Shown: positions 8,652 to 17,104 of the stretch, piece by piece | Numbering within the stretch: position 1 is the stretch's first letter | Layout: every line of letters begins with the position of its first letter | NCBI RefSeq assembly: GCF_023487995.1 | Contig: NZ_JAMFKN010000007.1 | Coordinates: 163,126-227,125, forward strand | Direction: 5' to 3' | Source of the DNA: Thermohalobaculum sediminis | Lineage (GTDB): Bacteria; Pseudomonadota; Alphaproteobacteria; Rhodobacterales; Rhodobacteraceae | DNA length: 64,000 nt | Made by a program: the position numbers and the translations under genes | Notes under the pieces: generated by a model | What the model was told of the DNA's origin: nothing | The model's input: the letters and a program-made list of their open reading frames with translations, nothing else | Databases searched by the model: none

Positions 8652-9590
8652 ATGCGGACGATCATTTATGGCGCAGGCGCTTTGGGATGCTTTTTCGGCG
8701 CCCGACTGCAGCAGAGCGGGCACGACGTCACCTACATTGCCAGAGGAGCGCATCTGAAGGCCATGCAACAGAATGGCTTGCGCATCGAAAGCCGCTCGGG
8801 GAATTTTCACTTGAACCACGTCGATGCGACCGATGACCTCACAAAGGTCGGCGAGGGCGATCTGATCTTCTTCGCGGTCAAGAACTATGACGTCGAAACG
8901 GCGGTCCCCGAGATCAGCGGCCTTCTGCGGCCGGAGACCGCGATCATGACGGTCCAGAATGGCGTGTGGGCGCAACCGGTCCTGGCAAGACATTTTGGTG
9001 CGCACCGCGTCCTTCCGGGTGTCGTGATGCTGCCTGCAGACATCAAGGAACCCGGTGTCATCAGAACTCCTGCAGAAGCGGAACTGGGCGGTATTACCTT
9101 CGGCCCTTACGAGGGCGGGTCGTCAGAGCAAGCCGCAAAGATCCACGACGCCTTCACGACCAGCGGCGTTCCGGCAACGCTGTCGGAGGATATCTGGCGA
9201 TCCCTTTGGGAGAAATTCATCCGGCTCTCGGCTTACTCGGCGATAACGGTTTCGACGAGGCTGGATATCGGCGCCATCCAAAAGACGGAAGCCGCACGAA
9301 ACCTTCTGAAATCCCTTGTCGACGAGACAACAGCGATAGCCCGGGCGTCGCATGAGGCCTTGCCCAAAGACGCGGGGCAAAGCGCTTTCGACTTTCTCAT
9401 GAGTCTTCCACCGCACATTCATGCGTCGATGCTTGATGACCTGTTGCGCGGCAAACGGATCGAGCTTGACTGGATATCCGGCGAAGTGATCCGTCGGGGC
9501 AGGGAACTGGACATCCCGACGCCCTGCCACGAATTCGCATATGCCGTGCTGTCGCCGTACATAAACGGCCGTCCGGAAGGCAGTCACTAG
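8652..9590 (+). CDS. Ketopantoate reductase (PanE/ApbA) family oxidoreductase
   Basis: A 312-residue protein beginning with the NADP-binding motif GAGALGCFFGARL and containing VKNYDVETAVPEI and VQNGVWAQPVLA, the usual PanE/ApbA blocks; the C-terminal helical domain includes the catalytic lysine region WEKFIRLSAYSAIT. Canonical PanE reduces 2-dehydropantoate in coenzyme A synthesis, but many paralogues act on other 2-keto acids. Codon use is clearly less GC-rich than the flanking genes, and it stands alone between a promoter-like AT-rich stretch and gene debris, which suggests horizontal acquisition. Because of that, a peripheral catabolic role is as likely as pantothenate synthesis. Confidence 0.85.
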   Translation: MRTIIYGAGALGCFFGARLQQSGHDVTYIARGAHLKAMQQNGLRIESRSGNFHLNHVDATDDLTKVGEGDLIFFAVKNYDVETAVPEISGLLRPETAIMTVQNGVWAQPVLARHFGAHRVLPGVVMLPADIKEPGVIRTPAEAELGGITFGPYEGGSSEQAAKIHDAFTTSGVPATLSEDIWRSLWEKFIRLSAYSAITVSTRLDIGAIQKTEAARNLLKSLVDETTAIARASHEALPKDAGQSAFDFLMSLPPHIHASMLDDLLRGKRIELDWISGEVIRRGRELDIPTPCHEFAYAVLSPYINGRPEGSH

Positions 9591-9811
9591 CTGCGTCGCC
9601 CTGAACGCTGCGTTCACAATCGCCGTCGATGACCCCTTCGCGGTTTTGTCGAGAATTCCCTGACCCGCTGAGCAGTTCGGGGTCGAGGACTGAACCTTCC
9701 AAAATCAAGGGTCGCTTCGTCCGGCAAAGAACTTGGGCGCCACATGGCTGCCATCAGTCGCGGGCACGGGCTCGAAGCATCGGCACCCCTCGCCCACAGG
9801 CCACCTCACGC
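9591..9811. other. Non-coding stretch, no feature recognised
   Basis: This 221-base segment has mixed composition and short frames only. I see no convincing gene, repeat or transposase remnant in it. It connects the PanE-like gene to the chimeric relic and is probably scar DNA from the same rearrangements. Confidence 0.5.
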
Positions 9812-9875
9812 CAGCAGGATCACCGACTCCCCCCCAGCCCACGCGCGCCGTGTCGCCGGGGCGCAGGGTCGAGCG
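9812..9875 (-). pseudogene. Relic of a PotA-like ATPase C-terminus
   Basis: On the minus strand this short stretch matches the last about 20 codons of the intact potA-like gene at 10938-11010: both share AGCAGGATCA, CCCCAGCCCAC and CGCCGGGGCGCAGG in the same order. It has no gene body attached and passes directly into a Rieske relic on the other strand. Confidence 0.65.
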
Positions 9876-10101
9876 GCCGAGCCGGGGCTTCGACCTCGGG
9901 CGGATCGTCGCCTTCGCCCGGCAGGTGATGGCCGAGGACGCCGCCGCCTGCGCAATGAACCAGCGCGGGCTGCGCGCCGCGCCCTTCGCGCAGGGCATGC
10001 CGATGCAGGAGGAATGCGAGATCCATGCCTTCCACCGCTGGACCCGCGCGCGGCTGGACGCGGCGCAGGACTGGCGGCCCGGCCAGGACGGACGGCGTTG
10101 A
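9876..10101 (+). pseudogene. Relic: 3' end of a Rieske oxygenase paralogue
   Basis: Translated on the plus strand it gives GFDLGRIVAFARQVMAEDAA, CAMNQRGLRAAPFAQG and IHAFHRWTRARLD, nearly the same as the C-terminus of the Rieske gene ending at 8472, with scattered substitutions and its own TGA at 10099-10101. The Rieske cluster and iron site are missing. The differences are spread through the copy, so it descends from a diverged paralogue and not from a recent exact duplication. Confidence 0.8.
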
Positions 10102-10171
10102 TCGCGTGCGCAGCGGCCGGTTCTCGAGGGAGGCAACGGGAGCCGGTCCGCGCCCATGGCCGACCGCCACC

Positions 10172-10211
10172 GGTTCTCGCCCCCCGGTTCTCGCCCCCAG
10201 GTTCTCGCCCC
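10172..10211. repeat. Three tandem copies of a 14-base unit
   Basis: The 12-mer GGTTCTCGCCCC occurs at 10172, 10186 and 10200, an exact 14-base period, followed by a degenerate fourth copy (GGGCTCTCGCCGG). A further GGTTCTCG begins at 10119. It sits in the non-coding debris upstream of a small membrane protein gene; no function is evident. Confidence 0.75.
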
Positions 10212-10374
10212 TGCCGGGCTCTCGCCGGAGACGCCGGTGGTCGGTATCGAACGGTCCTGCGCCATCGTGCCGGTCGCGACTGGTGCCCGTAGATCCGATC
10301 ACGAGGATCTGCCACAGTCGAGACGCATTGACCTGAGACAAGACCTTGGCACTGGGTGGATTTGAGGGGCTCTC

Positions 10375-10833
10375 ATGACGACACGCGCGAGCGAGCGGCG
10401 TCCTGTCTGGGGACTTGCGGCCTTCATCGTCGCGGCGATCGCGCTCGTCGTCGTGACGCTGCACATGTCCGGCACCTTCGCGGAGCCGAAGAAGAGTGCG
10501 GCGACGACGATCGGCGAAATCGCGGCCGAGATCCGGGCGAGCGCGAAGCGCGCGCCGTCGGAGGGGCCGTCGCCGGCGCCGGAGGTGGCTTCCCGGACAT
10601 GGACCACCGAGCGGATCATGTTGTTCGCCGGACCCGTCCTTGCCGGCGTGGCGGCCGTTCTCGGGGCGATCGGGCTGTTCCTTCGGGAAGCCCCGATGCT
10701 GCCCGGCATTGCGATCGCGATGGGCAGCACCGCCTTCCTGATGCAGTTCCTGTTCTGGCTCGCGCTCGTGATCGGAGGCATATGCCTGCTGGTCACGATC
10801 ATCAGGAACATGGACGCAATCTTCGGGTCGTGA
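10375..10833 (+). CDS. Small membrane protein of unknown function
   Basis: A 152-residue protein preceded by GAGGGG six bases before the ATG. It has an N-terminal hydrophobic segment (about residues 12-30), a polar stretch of about 45 residues rich in Ala, Glu, Ser and Pro, and two more hydrophobic segments (about 82-104 and 108-143) divided by a short polar turn. I do not recognise the family. Its position in rearranged DNA between gene relics and the convergent transporter operon gives no functional clue. Codon use resembles the surrounding chromosome. Confidence 0.6.
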   Translation: MTTRASERRPVWGLAAFIVAAIALVVVTLHMSGTFAEPKKSAATTIGEIAAEIRASAKRAPSEGPSPAPEVASRTWTTERIMLFAGPVLAGVAAVLGAIGLFLREAPMLPGIAIAMGSTAFLMQFLFWLALVIGGICLLVTIIRNMDAIFGS

Positions 10834-10937
10834 CGCCGCGCCGGACGGCACCGGCGCGTTCTGGCTGGCGGGGCGGGCGACGCCCGCAACGGCGCGGTCG
10901 CAAGACGCGGAGGCGCGCGCGCCCCGGGTTGCGCGGC

Positions 10938-12044
10938 TCAGGCGAGCAGGATCAGCGACTCGCGGCCCCAGCCCACTCGCGCGCGTTCGCCGGGGCGCAG
11001 GATCGGGCGGCCGGCGGTGTTGCGCATCGACACCGTTGCGGGCCGCGCGGCGCCGGGCAGCCTGAGGTCGTAATAGGTCATGTCGCCGTAGTAGACCGCG
11101 TCGACCACCTCGCCGCTGACCTCGTGCTCGGCGCGGTCGCTCTCGGAGAACAGCAGTGTCAGCATCTCGGGCCGGATGCCGACGCTGACGGAAGCGCCGT
11201 TGACGCCGCCCGGCGCCTGTTCGGCCGGGATGGCGATGCGGCCGAGCCCCGCGACATCGAGCTCGATCAGCCCCGCCGCCTCGCCGGTCACCTGGGCCTC
11301 GAAGAAGTTCATCACGCCAATGAAGGAGGCCACGCGGCGGTTCACGGGGCGGCGGTAGAGCGTCTCGGGGCTGGCGAGCTGGGCGATCTGGCCGTCGAAC
11401 ATCACCGCGATGCGGTCGGACATGATGAGCGCCTCCTCCTGGTCGTGGGTGACCAGGATGAAGGTGATGCCGACGGCCCGCTGCAGGCGCCGGAGCTCGA
11501 CCTGCATCTGCTCGCGCAGCTTCTTGTCGAGGGCCGAGAGCGGCTCGTCGAGCAGCAGCACCCTGGGCCGCATCACCAGCGCGCGCGCGAGCGCCACGCG
11601 CTGGCGCTGGCCGCCCGAGAGCGCGTGCGCGGCCCGCTTGCCGTAACCCGCGAGATCGACCATGCCGAGCGCCTCGGTCACCCGGCGCGCGGTCTCCTCG
11701 CGCCCGAGCCTGAGCCGACGCAGGCCGTAGGCCACGTTCTGGGCGACATCGAGATGCGGGAAGATCGCGTAGCTCTGGAACACCATGTTGGTGGGGCGCA
11801 GGTTCGCGGGCACCCCCGCCATCGGCTTGCCGTCGATGGCGATGGTGCCGCGCGTGGGCTCGTCGAAGCCCGCGATGAGGCGCAGCAGCGTGGTCTTGCC
11901 GCAGCCCGAGGGCCCGAGCAGCGAGAAGAACTCGCCCTCCATGATCTCGGCCGAGACGCCGTCCAGCGCCGCCACCTCGCCGAAGCGCTTTTCGACCCGG
12001 TCGAGTGTGATGAGCGCGCGGCCGCGCGTCCGGTCGTCGGTCAC
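10938..12044 (-). CDS. ABC transporter ATP-binding protein, PotA type
   Basis: A 368-residue ATPase with Walker A GPSGCGKT (44-51), signature LSGGQRQRVALARAL (from 142), Walker B LLLDEP (163-168) and a C-terminal TOBE-type domain containing VSVGIRPEMLTLLF. This is the layout of PotA, the energising subunit of spermidine/putrescine importers. It starts with GTG that overlaps the permease stop as GTGA. It is the last gene of the minus-strand operon Rieske-potB-potC-potA. Its partner binding protein is most likely the one encoded at 6.2 kb on the other strand. Confidence 0.9.
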   Translation of the reverse strand: MTDDRTRGRALITLDRVEKRFGEVAALDGVSAEIMEGEFFSLLGPSGCGKTTLLRLIAGFDEPTRGTIAIDGKPMAGVPANLRPTNMVFQSYAIFPHLDVAQNVAYGLRRLRLGREETARRVTEALGMVDLAGYGKRAAHALSGGQRQRVALARALVMRPRVLLLDEPLSALDKKLREQMQVELRRLQRAVGITFILVTHDQEEALIMSDRIAVMFDGQIAQLASPETLYRRPVNRRVASFIGVMNFFEAQVTGEAAGLIELDVAGLGRIAIPAEQAPGGVNGASVSVGIRPEMLTLLFSESDRAEHEVSGEVVDAVYYGDMTYYDLRLPGAARPATVSMRNTAGRPILRPGERARVGWGRESLILLA

Positions 12045-12856
12045 AGATACCCCCCGGTTGATCCGGTCTGCCGCGCCGAGCGGCGGCGGAAATACTCGGC
12101 CGCGCCGAGCAGCGCGAGCGACAGCAGAAGCAGCATGCAGCCCAGCGCCATCACCCCCGGAAGCTTGGCGGTGAAGCGAAGCTGGCTCCAGATATAGACC
12201 GGCAGCGTGGGCTCGGTGCCGGTGAGGAAGAAGGCGATGATGAACTCGTCGAGCGAGATGGTGAAGCCGATAAGCAGGCTCGCGACGATGCCCGGTGCGA
12301 CCAGCGGCAGCGTCACCCGCAGGAAGGTCATCACGCGCCCCTCGCCGAGGTCCTGGCTCGCCTCCTCGAGGCTGCGGTCCATGTTGAGGAAGGCCGAGGA
12401 CAGGACGGCGATCGAGAAGGGCGTGCAGATCAGCACATGCCCCAGCACCACGGTCCAGAGCGAGAGCGAGAAGCCGAGCTGCACCAGCACCACCAGAAGC
12501 GCCACCGCCACGATGATCTCGGGCAGCACCAGCGGCAGCATGATGAAGCCGATGATCGGGCGCCGCCCCGGGAACTCGTAGCGCGCCGAGGCGCGCGCGG
12601 CGCAGATGCCCAGCAGGGTCGAGATCACCGACGCCGCGACGGCGACCTTGAGGCTGTTCGCCAGCGCGCCATGCATCGCCTCGGTGGCCCAGAGCTGCTC
12701 GAAATTCGCCGTGGTGAAGCCCCTCAGCGGAAAGGCGATGATGGCGCTGTCGTTGAAGGCGAAGATCGGCAGGAGGAACACCGGCGCATAGAGGAACACG
12801 AGATAGCCGATGGCGTATCCCCTGAGCCAGCCCGGTCCGCCACGCCGCCCGCTCAT
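12041..12856 (-). CDS. ABC transporter permease, PotC type
   Basis: The 271-residue protein has about six hydrophobic segments and the inner-membrane EAA loop (EEASQDLGEGRVMTFLRVTLP) that contacts the ATPase. It resembles PotC/YdcV permeases. The chosen ATG overlaps the stop of the preceding permease by ATGA, and the next gene starts inside its own stop codon, so subunit synthesis is coupled. A longer open frame upstream is only the shadow of the other permease gene. Confidence 0.9.
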   Translation of the reverse strand: MSGRRGGPGWLRGYAIGYLVFLYAPVFLLPIFAFNDSAIIAFPLRGFTTANFEQLWATEAMHGALANSLKVAVAASVISTLLGICAARASARYEFPGRRPIIGFIMLPLVLPEIIVAVALLVVLVQLGFSLSLWTVVLGHVLICTPFSIAVLSSAFLNMDRSLEEASQDLGEGRVMTFLRVTLPLVAPGIVASLLIGFTISLDEFIIAFFLTGTEPTLPVYIWSQLRFTAKLPGVMALGCMLLLLSLALLGAAEYFRRRSARQTGSTGGYL

Positions 12857-13776
12857 GCGCCACCACGCGAGAAGCGGCGGTTGAGCCACAGGAACAGCAG
12901 CGAGATCGCTGCCACGATCAGCATCGCCGAGACCGAGAGCGCAGCGCCGAGGGGCGCGTTGTTGGCCTTTCCGAACTGCACCTGGATCATGTTCGCGATC
13001 ATCAGCCCGTCGGTGCCGCCGACGAGGCGCGGCGTCACGTAGTCGCCCACCGTTGGGATGAAGACGATCAGCGCGGCCGCGATCACGCCGGGCATCGAGA
13101 GCGGCAGCGTCACCCGCCAGAACCGGCGCAGCGGGCCGTCGCCGAGGTCCTCGGCCGCCTCGAGCAGGCTGCGGTCGATCTTGGACAGCGCGACGTAGAT
13201 CGGAAGGATGGCGAAGGGCGCCCAGGCATGGGCGAGCGTGATGACCACGGCGTTGGCGTTGTACAGCAGGAAGGTCAGCGGCTGGTCGATGAAGCCCATG
13301 CCCATGAGCGCGCTGTTCAGCACCCCGTTGTAGCCGAGGATCACCTTCCACAGGAACACCCGCAGCAGGTAGCTGGTCCAGAACGGAATGGTGATCAGGA
13401 ACAACCACAGCGCCTTGTTGCGCTCGACATGGAAGGCCACGAAATAGGCGATCGGGTAGGCGAGCAGCACGGTCGCCACCGTCACCAGCCCCGAGATCGC
13501 CAGCGAGCGGCCCATCAGCAGCCGGTAGAGCGGCGATTCCTGCGGATCGAGCCAGACGGTCCGATAATTGGCGAGCGTGAAGGTCCGGTCGAGCGTCAGG
13601 TAGTCCTGCGTCCAGAAGCTGATCAGCACGACCAGCGTAAGCGGCGCCGCCAGCAGCATGAGCGCATAGAGGAAAGTCGGGCTGACCAGCGCCAGCCCGC
13701 GCCGGGCCTCGCGGCCCGGCAGACGCAGCCAGCGCCGGCGGGGCGCGGGCGGGGCCTCAGCCGCTGCGAGGCTCAA
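12853..13776 (-). CDS. ABC transporter permease, PotB type
   Basis: A 307-residue permease with an N-terminal cytoplasmic extension rich in Arg and Pro, about six membrane segments and the EAA loop LEAAEDLGDGPLRRFWRVTLP. It matches the PotB/YdcU group and forms the heterodimeric channel with the next gene. It begins 34 bases after the Rieske oxygenase stop, so import and oxygenation of the substrate are probably coexpressed. Confidence 0.9.
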   Translation of the reverse strand: MSLAAAEAPPAPRRRWLRLPGREARRGLALVSPTFLYALMLLAAPLTLVVLISFWTQDYLTLDRTFTLANYRTVWLDPQESPLYRLLMGRSLAISGLVTVATVLLAYPIAYFVAFHVERNKALWLFLITIPFWTSYLLRVFLWKVILGYNGVLNSALMGMGFIDQPLTFLLYNANAVVITLAHAWAPFAILPIYVALSKIDRSLLEAAEDLGDGPLRRFWRVTLPLSMPGVIAAALIVFIPTVGDYVTPRLVGGTDGLMIANMIQVQFGKANNAPLGAALSVSAMLIVAAISLLFLWLNRRFSRGGA

Positions 13777-13810
13777 GCCCCCGGCTCCGTGCTGCGTGGT
13801 CGGCCGTCGT

Positions 13811-15016
13811 TCATCCGCGCTCCGCGCTCATGCGCTCGTTGATCGCCGCGATCTCGCCCGCGGGCGGGCACTCGCGCAGATTCACCACGGGAAGCACGGC
13901 GCGCAAGTGGTCGTGATAGCTTTTCACCCCGTATTCGAGGTCCGACAGCATCACGCCGTCATAGGCCGAGGAGCGCGTGGCCTCGCAGGACCAGACGGTG
14001 AGCTGGCGGTCCTCCTCGGCGGTGATGCGGTCGATGCGGCTGCTGAGGTACCGCGCGGCGCGCAGCGCCCGGCTCTCGTCGCGGCGGCGGTAGACGGCGG
14101 CGCGAAGCCGGGTGCGATCCACCGCGAGGGGGAACTCCTGGTAGAACATCACCGAGTCCGGGTAGAGCCCGATGACCGCGTTCGGGAAGATGCCGATATA
14201 GAGCCAGGCTCGGCGGTGGCTCTCAGGCAGCCAGGTGGCCTCGGGCAGCACCGACTTGTAGCCCCGCACGCTCCACAGCTTGCCGGGGCCGGGGTTGAAG
14301 GTGGCAAAGCTGCGCGAGGTGCCTTGGTGGAAAGCCTCGTCGAAATAATAGCGCCCATAGAGGTCGTGCAGGCCGGGATGGGCCATGGCGACGTGGTAGC
14401 CCTCGTTGTCGACGTCGCGCACGGCCTTCCAGTTGACCGGGCTTTCCTCGCCCCAGTCGACCGGCTCGCAGGCCACCATGTCGGCGATGCCGTAGGGCGC
14501 GACCTCGGCCTCGTGGCGGGCCATGAGGTCGGCCACCGAGGGCTGCGGACCGGGCTTGAAGCGCACGAAGATCAGGCCATGCCAGATTTCCATCTCGAGC
14601 GGCTTGAGACCCCATTCCGAGGGATCGAGCGGCGGCAGGCTTTTCGGATGTGCAACGCCCCGCAGGCAGCCGTCGAGGTCGTAAGTCCAGCCGTGGAACG
14701 GGCAGATGATGGCGCCGCGAATGTTGCCGCGCTCGCCCGCCACCACCCGCGAGCCGCGATGGCGGCAGAGGTTGTGGAAGGCGCGCAGCAAGCCATCGCG
14801 CCCGCGCACCACCAGCGCCCGCTCGCCGCAGAGATCGAGGGTGAGGAAGTCCCCCGGCTCGGGCAGGTCGGCCACGTGACAGACGATCTGCCAGTGGCTG
14901 CGGAACAGGTGTTCGGCCTCCAGCCCGAGCAGGTCCTCGCTCGTGTAGGTCCAGGCCGGCAGGCCGCGGCGGTCCCAGTCGTTTGGCACGCTCAGGAGAT
15001 CGTTTTCGAGAGGCAT
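13811..15016 (-). CDS. Rieske-type oxygenase, alpha subunit
   Basis: This protein (401 residues from the ATG at 15016; a GTG at 15028 is an alternative start) carries CRHRG (Cys84, His86) and CPFHGW (Cys105, His108) for the [2Fe-2S] cluster and DNEGYHVAMAHPGLH as the mononuclear iron site. It is distinct from the Rieske protein at 7.3 kb. It is the first gene of the operon that also encodes the polyamine-type permeases and ATPase, which makes it likely that the imported compound is its substrate; N-demethylation of a quaternary amine is a reasonable guess. No reductase partner is visible nearby. Confidence 0.87.
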   Translation of the reverse strand: MPLENDLLSVPNDWDRRGLPAWTYTSEDLLGLEAEHLFRSHWQIVCHVADLPEPGDFLTLDLCGERALVVRGRDGLLRAFHNLCRHRGSRVVAGERGNIRGAIICPFHGWTYDLDGCLRGVAHPKSLPPLDPSEWGLKPLEMEIWHGLIFVRFKPGPQPSVADLMARHEAEVAPYGIADMVACEPVDWGEESPVNWKAVRDVDNEGYHVAMAHPGLHDLYGRYYFDEAFHQGTSRSFATFNPGPGKLWSVRGYKSVLPEATWLPESHRRAWLYIGIFPNAVIGLYPDSVMFYQEFPLAVDRTRLRAAVYRRRDESRALRAARYLSSRIDRITAEEDRQLTVWSCEATRSSAYDGVMLSDLEYGVKSYHDHLRAVLPVVNLRECPPAGEIAAINERMSAERG

Positions 15017-15399
15017 CTCGTGATCCACTATTTTATCTGAGCGCTCAAATTAAATTAATCGCAATCAGATGGCAACTGCCCGAGCAGGCGCAGCCGATTC
15101 CCGGCGCCCGACCGGCACGCCCTGGCTTGCGCAACGATTCGCCGCGACGCTGCGCAGACTGCCCCGAAGCGCGGCATCTGCACCGCCGATTGCCGCGGAA
15201 CCCGGCACCTCGCAACTGGCCAACGATTTTTCGCAAACTGGCTCAAAGATTTCCCCACAAATCGGCAGAACGCGCCTTCTCACGCGTCGCGACTGGGCTA
15301 ACGTTACGGCAGGGTTCGTGCCGGACTGCCGAGGACGTGGCCGGCCGGCTGCCCGCCAGGGAACAGGGCCCAACAGGGAACAGGGAAAGGATCACACGC
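15017..15399. other. Divergent promoter region
   Basis: This 383-base region separates the Rieske operon (minus strand) from the peptide importer operon (plus strand). The left end is A+T-rich (TTTTATC, AAATTAAATTAAT) and carries a palindrome described separately. The rest is less GC-rich than the genes and shows no convincing gene. GGAAAGGA near 15386 is the probable ribosome site for the importer operon. Confidence 0.5.
15038..15047. promoter_or_regulatory. Palindrome, candidate operator
   Basis: TGAGCGCTCA is a perfect 10-base palindrome set in A+T-rich DNA 22-31 bases before the start of the Rieske operon. Location and symmetry fit a repressor site overlapping the promoter. The cognate regulator is not identifiable. 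Confidence 0.4.
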
Positions 15400-17010
15400 A
15401 TGGGACGACACAGCCGCATCCTCGCCGCGCTGGGCCTCTCGCTCGGGCTCGTCGCGGCGCATCCCGCGCCCGGCGCGCTCGCGCAGACCCGCGGGGGCAC
15501 GCTGGTCATGGTCACGGTGCCTGAGCCGCCGACGCTGGCGAGCTATCTGTCGACCTCGGGCCCGATCGGACAGGTCGTGGCCAAGGTCTACGAGGGGCTG
15601 ATCGACGTGGGCCCCGGCTTCGAGATCAAGCCGTCGCTGGCCGAGAGCTGGTCGATGAGCGACGATGGACTGAGCATCACCTTCAAGCTGCGCCAGGGCG
15701 TGACGTGGCATGATGGCAAGCCATTCACCTCGGCGGACGTGCAGTACGGCATCATGAATGTGCTGCGCGAGGTCCATCCCCGCGGCGGCGCGACGCTGAA
15801 GGTGGTCGAGTCCGTCGAGACGCCCGACGATCATACCGCCGTTCTCAAGCTCTCGGAGCCCGCGCCCTACCTGATGGTCTCGCTCAACGGCTACGAGAGC
15901 CCGATCACCGCCAAGCACCTGTTCGAGGGCACAGACCCGCGCAACAATCCGACCGCCAACGCGCCCATCGGCACCGGGCCGTTCAAGTTCGTCGAGTGGC
16001 AGAAGGGCCAGTATGTCCGGCTCGACCGCAACGACGACTACTGGCAGGAGGGTAAGCCCTACCTTGACCGCGTCGTGGTTCGCTTCATCGCCGACGCCTC
16101 GACCCGCACCGCGGCGATCGAGTCGGGCGAGGTGCATTACGGCGCCTTCGGCTCGATCCCGAACATCGACGTGCCCCGCCTTGCCGACATGCCCGAGATC
16201 GAGGTGACGACCAAGGGCTACGAGTATGTCGCGCCGATGATGCAGCTCCAGTTCAACACGACTAAGGCGCCCTTCGACAACGCGCTGGTCCGGAAGGCGA
16301 TCGCCACCGCCGTGGACCGCCAGTTCGTGATCGACAATGTCTGGTTCGGCTTCGGCAAGCCCGCCACCGGCCCGATCCATTCGGCCTTCGAGCCCACCGG
16401 GCTCTACACGACCGAGGGCGTGACCGACTTCATCAATGTCGACGACCGCATCGCCAAGGCCAACGCCATGCTGGACGAGGCGGGGCTGGCCCGGGGCGCG
16501 GACGGGATCCGCTTCAGCATGATCCACGACCTGACGCCCTACGGCGAGGAGTGGCGGCGCTTCGGCGAATACGTCAAGCAGGTGCTGGCCGAGCTCGGCA
16601 TCGCGGCCGAGCTGCGCTACGAGGACGTGCCGACCTGGCTCAAGCGCGTCTACACCGACTACGACTACGAGATGTCGTCGAACTGGCTCTACGGCCTGCC
16701 CGACCCGGTGCTGGGCGTCCACCGGCAGTACCACTCGAACCAGATCCGGCCCGGCACGGTGTTCGTCAACGGCACCAAGTGGTCCTCGCCCGAGACCGAC
16801 GCCCTGATGGACGCGGCCCGCATCGAGAACGATCCGGCAAAGCGCGCCGAAATCTATCACGAGTTCCAGCGCAAGGTCGTCGATGCGACGCCGATCATCT
16901 TCATGCACGAACTGGAATTCACCACGGTCCACAACACCAAGGTGAAGAACGCCGTGATGGGGCCGCTCGGCGTCTATCACTCCTTCGCCGACGTCTGGCT
17001 CGAGGAGTGA
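15400..17010 (+). CDS. ABC transporter substrate-binding protein, peptide family (SBP_bac_5)
   Basis: A 536-residue periplasmic protein with a signal peptide (hydrophobic core AALGLSLGLVAAH, cleavage after ALAQ). The mature part follows the DppA/OppA family: LAESWSMSDDGLSITFKLR and VTWHDGKPFTSADVQYG near the start and the NAPIGTGPFKFVEW motif. Family members bind di- or oligopeptides, nickel complexes or small amides. GGAAAGGA precedes the ATG. It heads a five-gene operon with two permeases, a double ATPase and an amidase, so the ligand may well be an amide hydrolysed after uptake. Confidence 0.9.
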   Translation: MGRHSRILAALGLSLGLVAAHPAPGALAQTRGGTLVMVTVPEPPTLASYLSTSGPIGQVVAKVYEGLIDVGPGFEIKPSLAESWSMSDDGLSITFKLRQGVTWHDGKPFTSADVQYGIMNVLREVHPRGGATLKVVESVETPDDHTAVLKLSEPAPYLMVSLNGYESPITAKHLFEGTDPRNNPTANAPIGTGPFKFVEWQKGQYVRLDRNDDYWQEGKPYLDRVVVRFIADASTRTAAIESGEVHYGAFGSIPNIDVPRLADMPEIEVTTKGYEYVAPMMQLQFNTTKAPFDNALVRKAIATAVDRQFVIDNVWFGFGKPATGPIHSAFEPTGLYTTEGVTDFINVDDRIAKANAMLDEAGLARGADGIRFSMIHDLTPYGEEWRRFGEYVKQVLAELGIAAELRYEDVPTWLKRVYTDYDYEMSSNWLYGLPDPVLGVHRQYHSNQIRPGTVFVNGTKWSSPETDALMDAARIENDPAKRAEIYHEFQRKVVDATPIIFMHELEFTTVHNTKVKNAVMGPLGVYHSFADVWLEE

Positions 17011-17104
17011 GCGGCGCGGTGTCCCGCGCGTTTGAAAAGGGGGGGTGCGGGCCGTCGCCCGCGGCCCCCCGCCATCGGGCCGGGGCGCCCGCGCGGAGGA
17101 CAGC

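Noticed and set aside
10314..10334. Inverted repeat AGATCC / GGATCT near 10290-10310 and TTGACC before the small membrane protein
   Set aside because: Six-base stem with an 8-base loop and no matching -10; too weak to list as a terminator or promoter.
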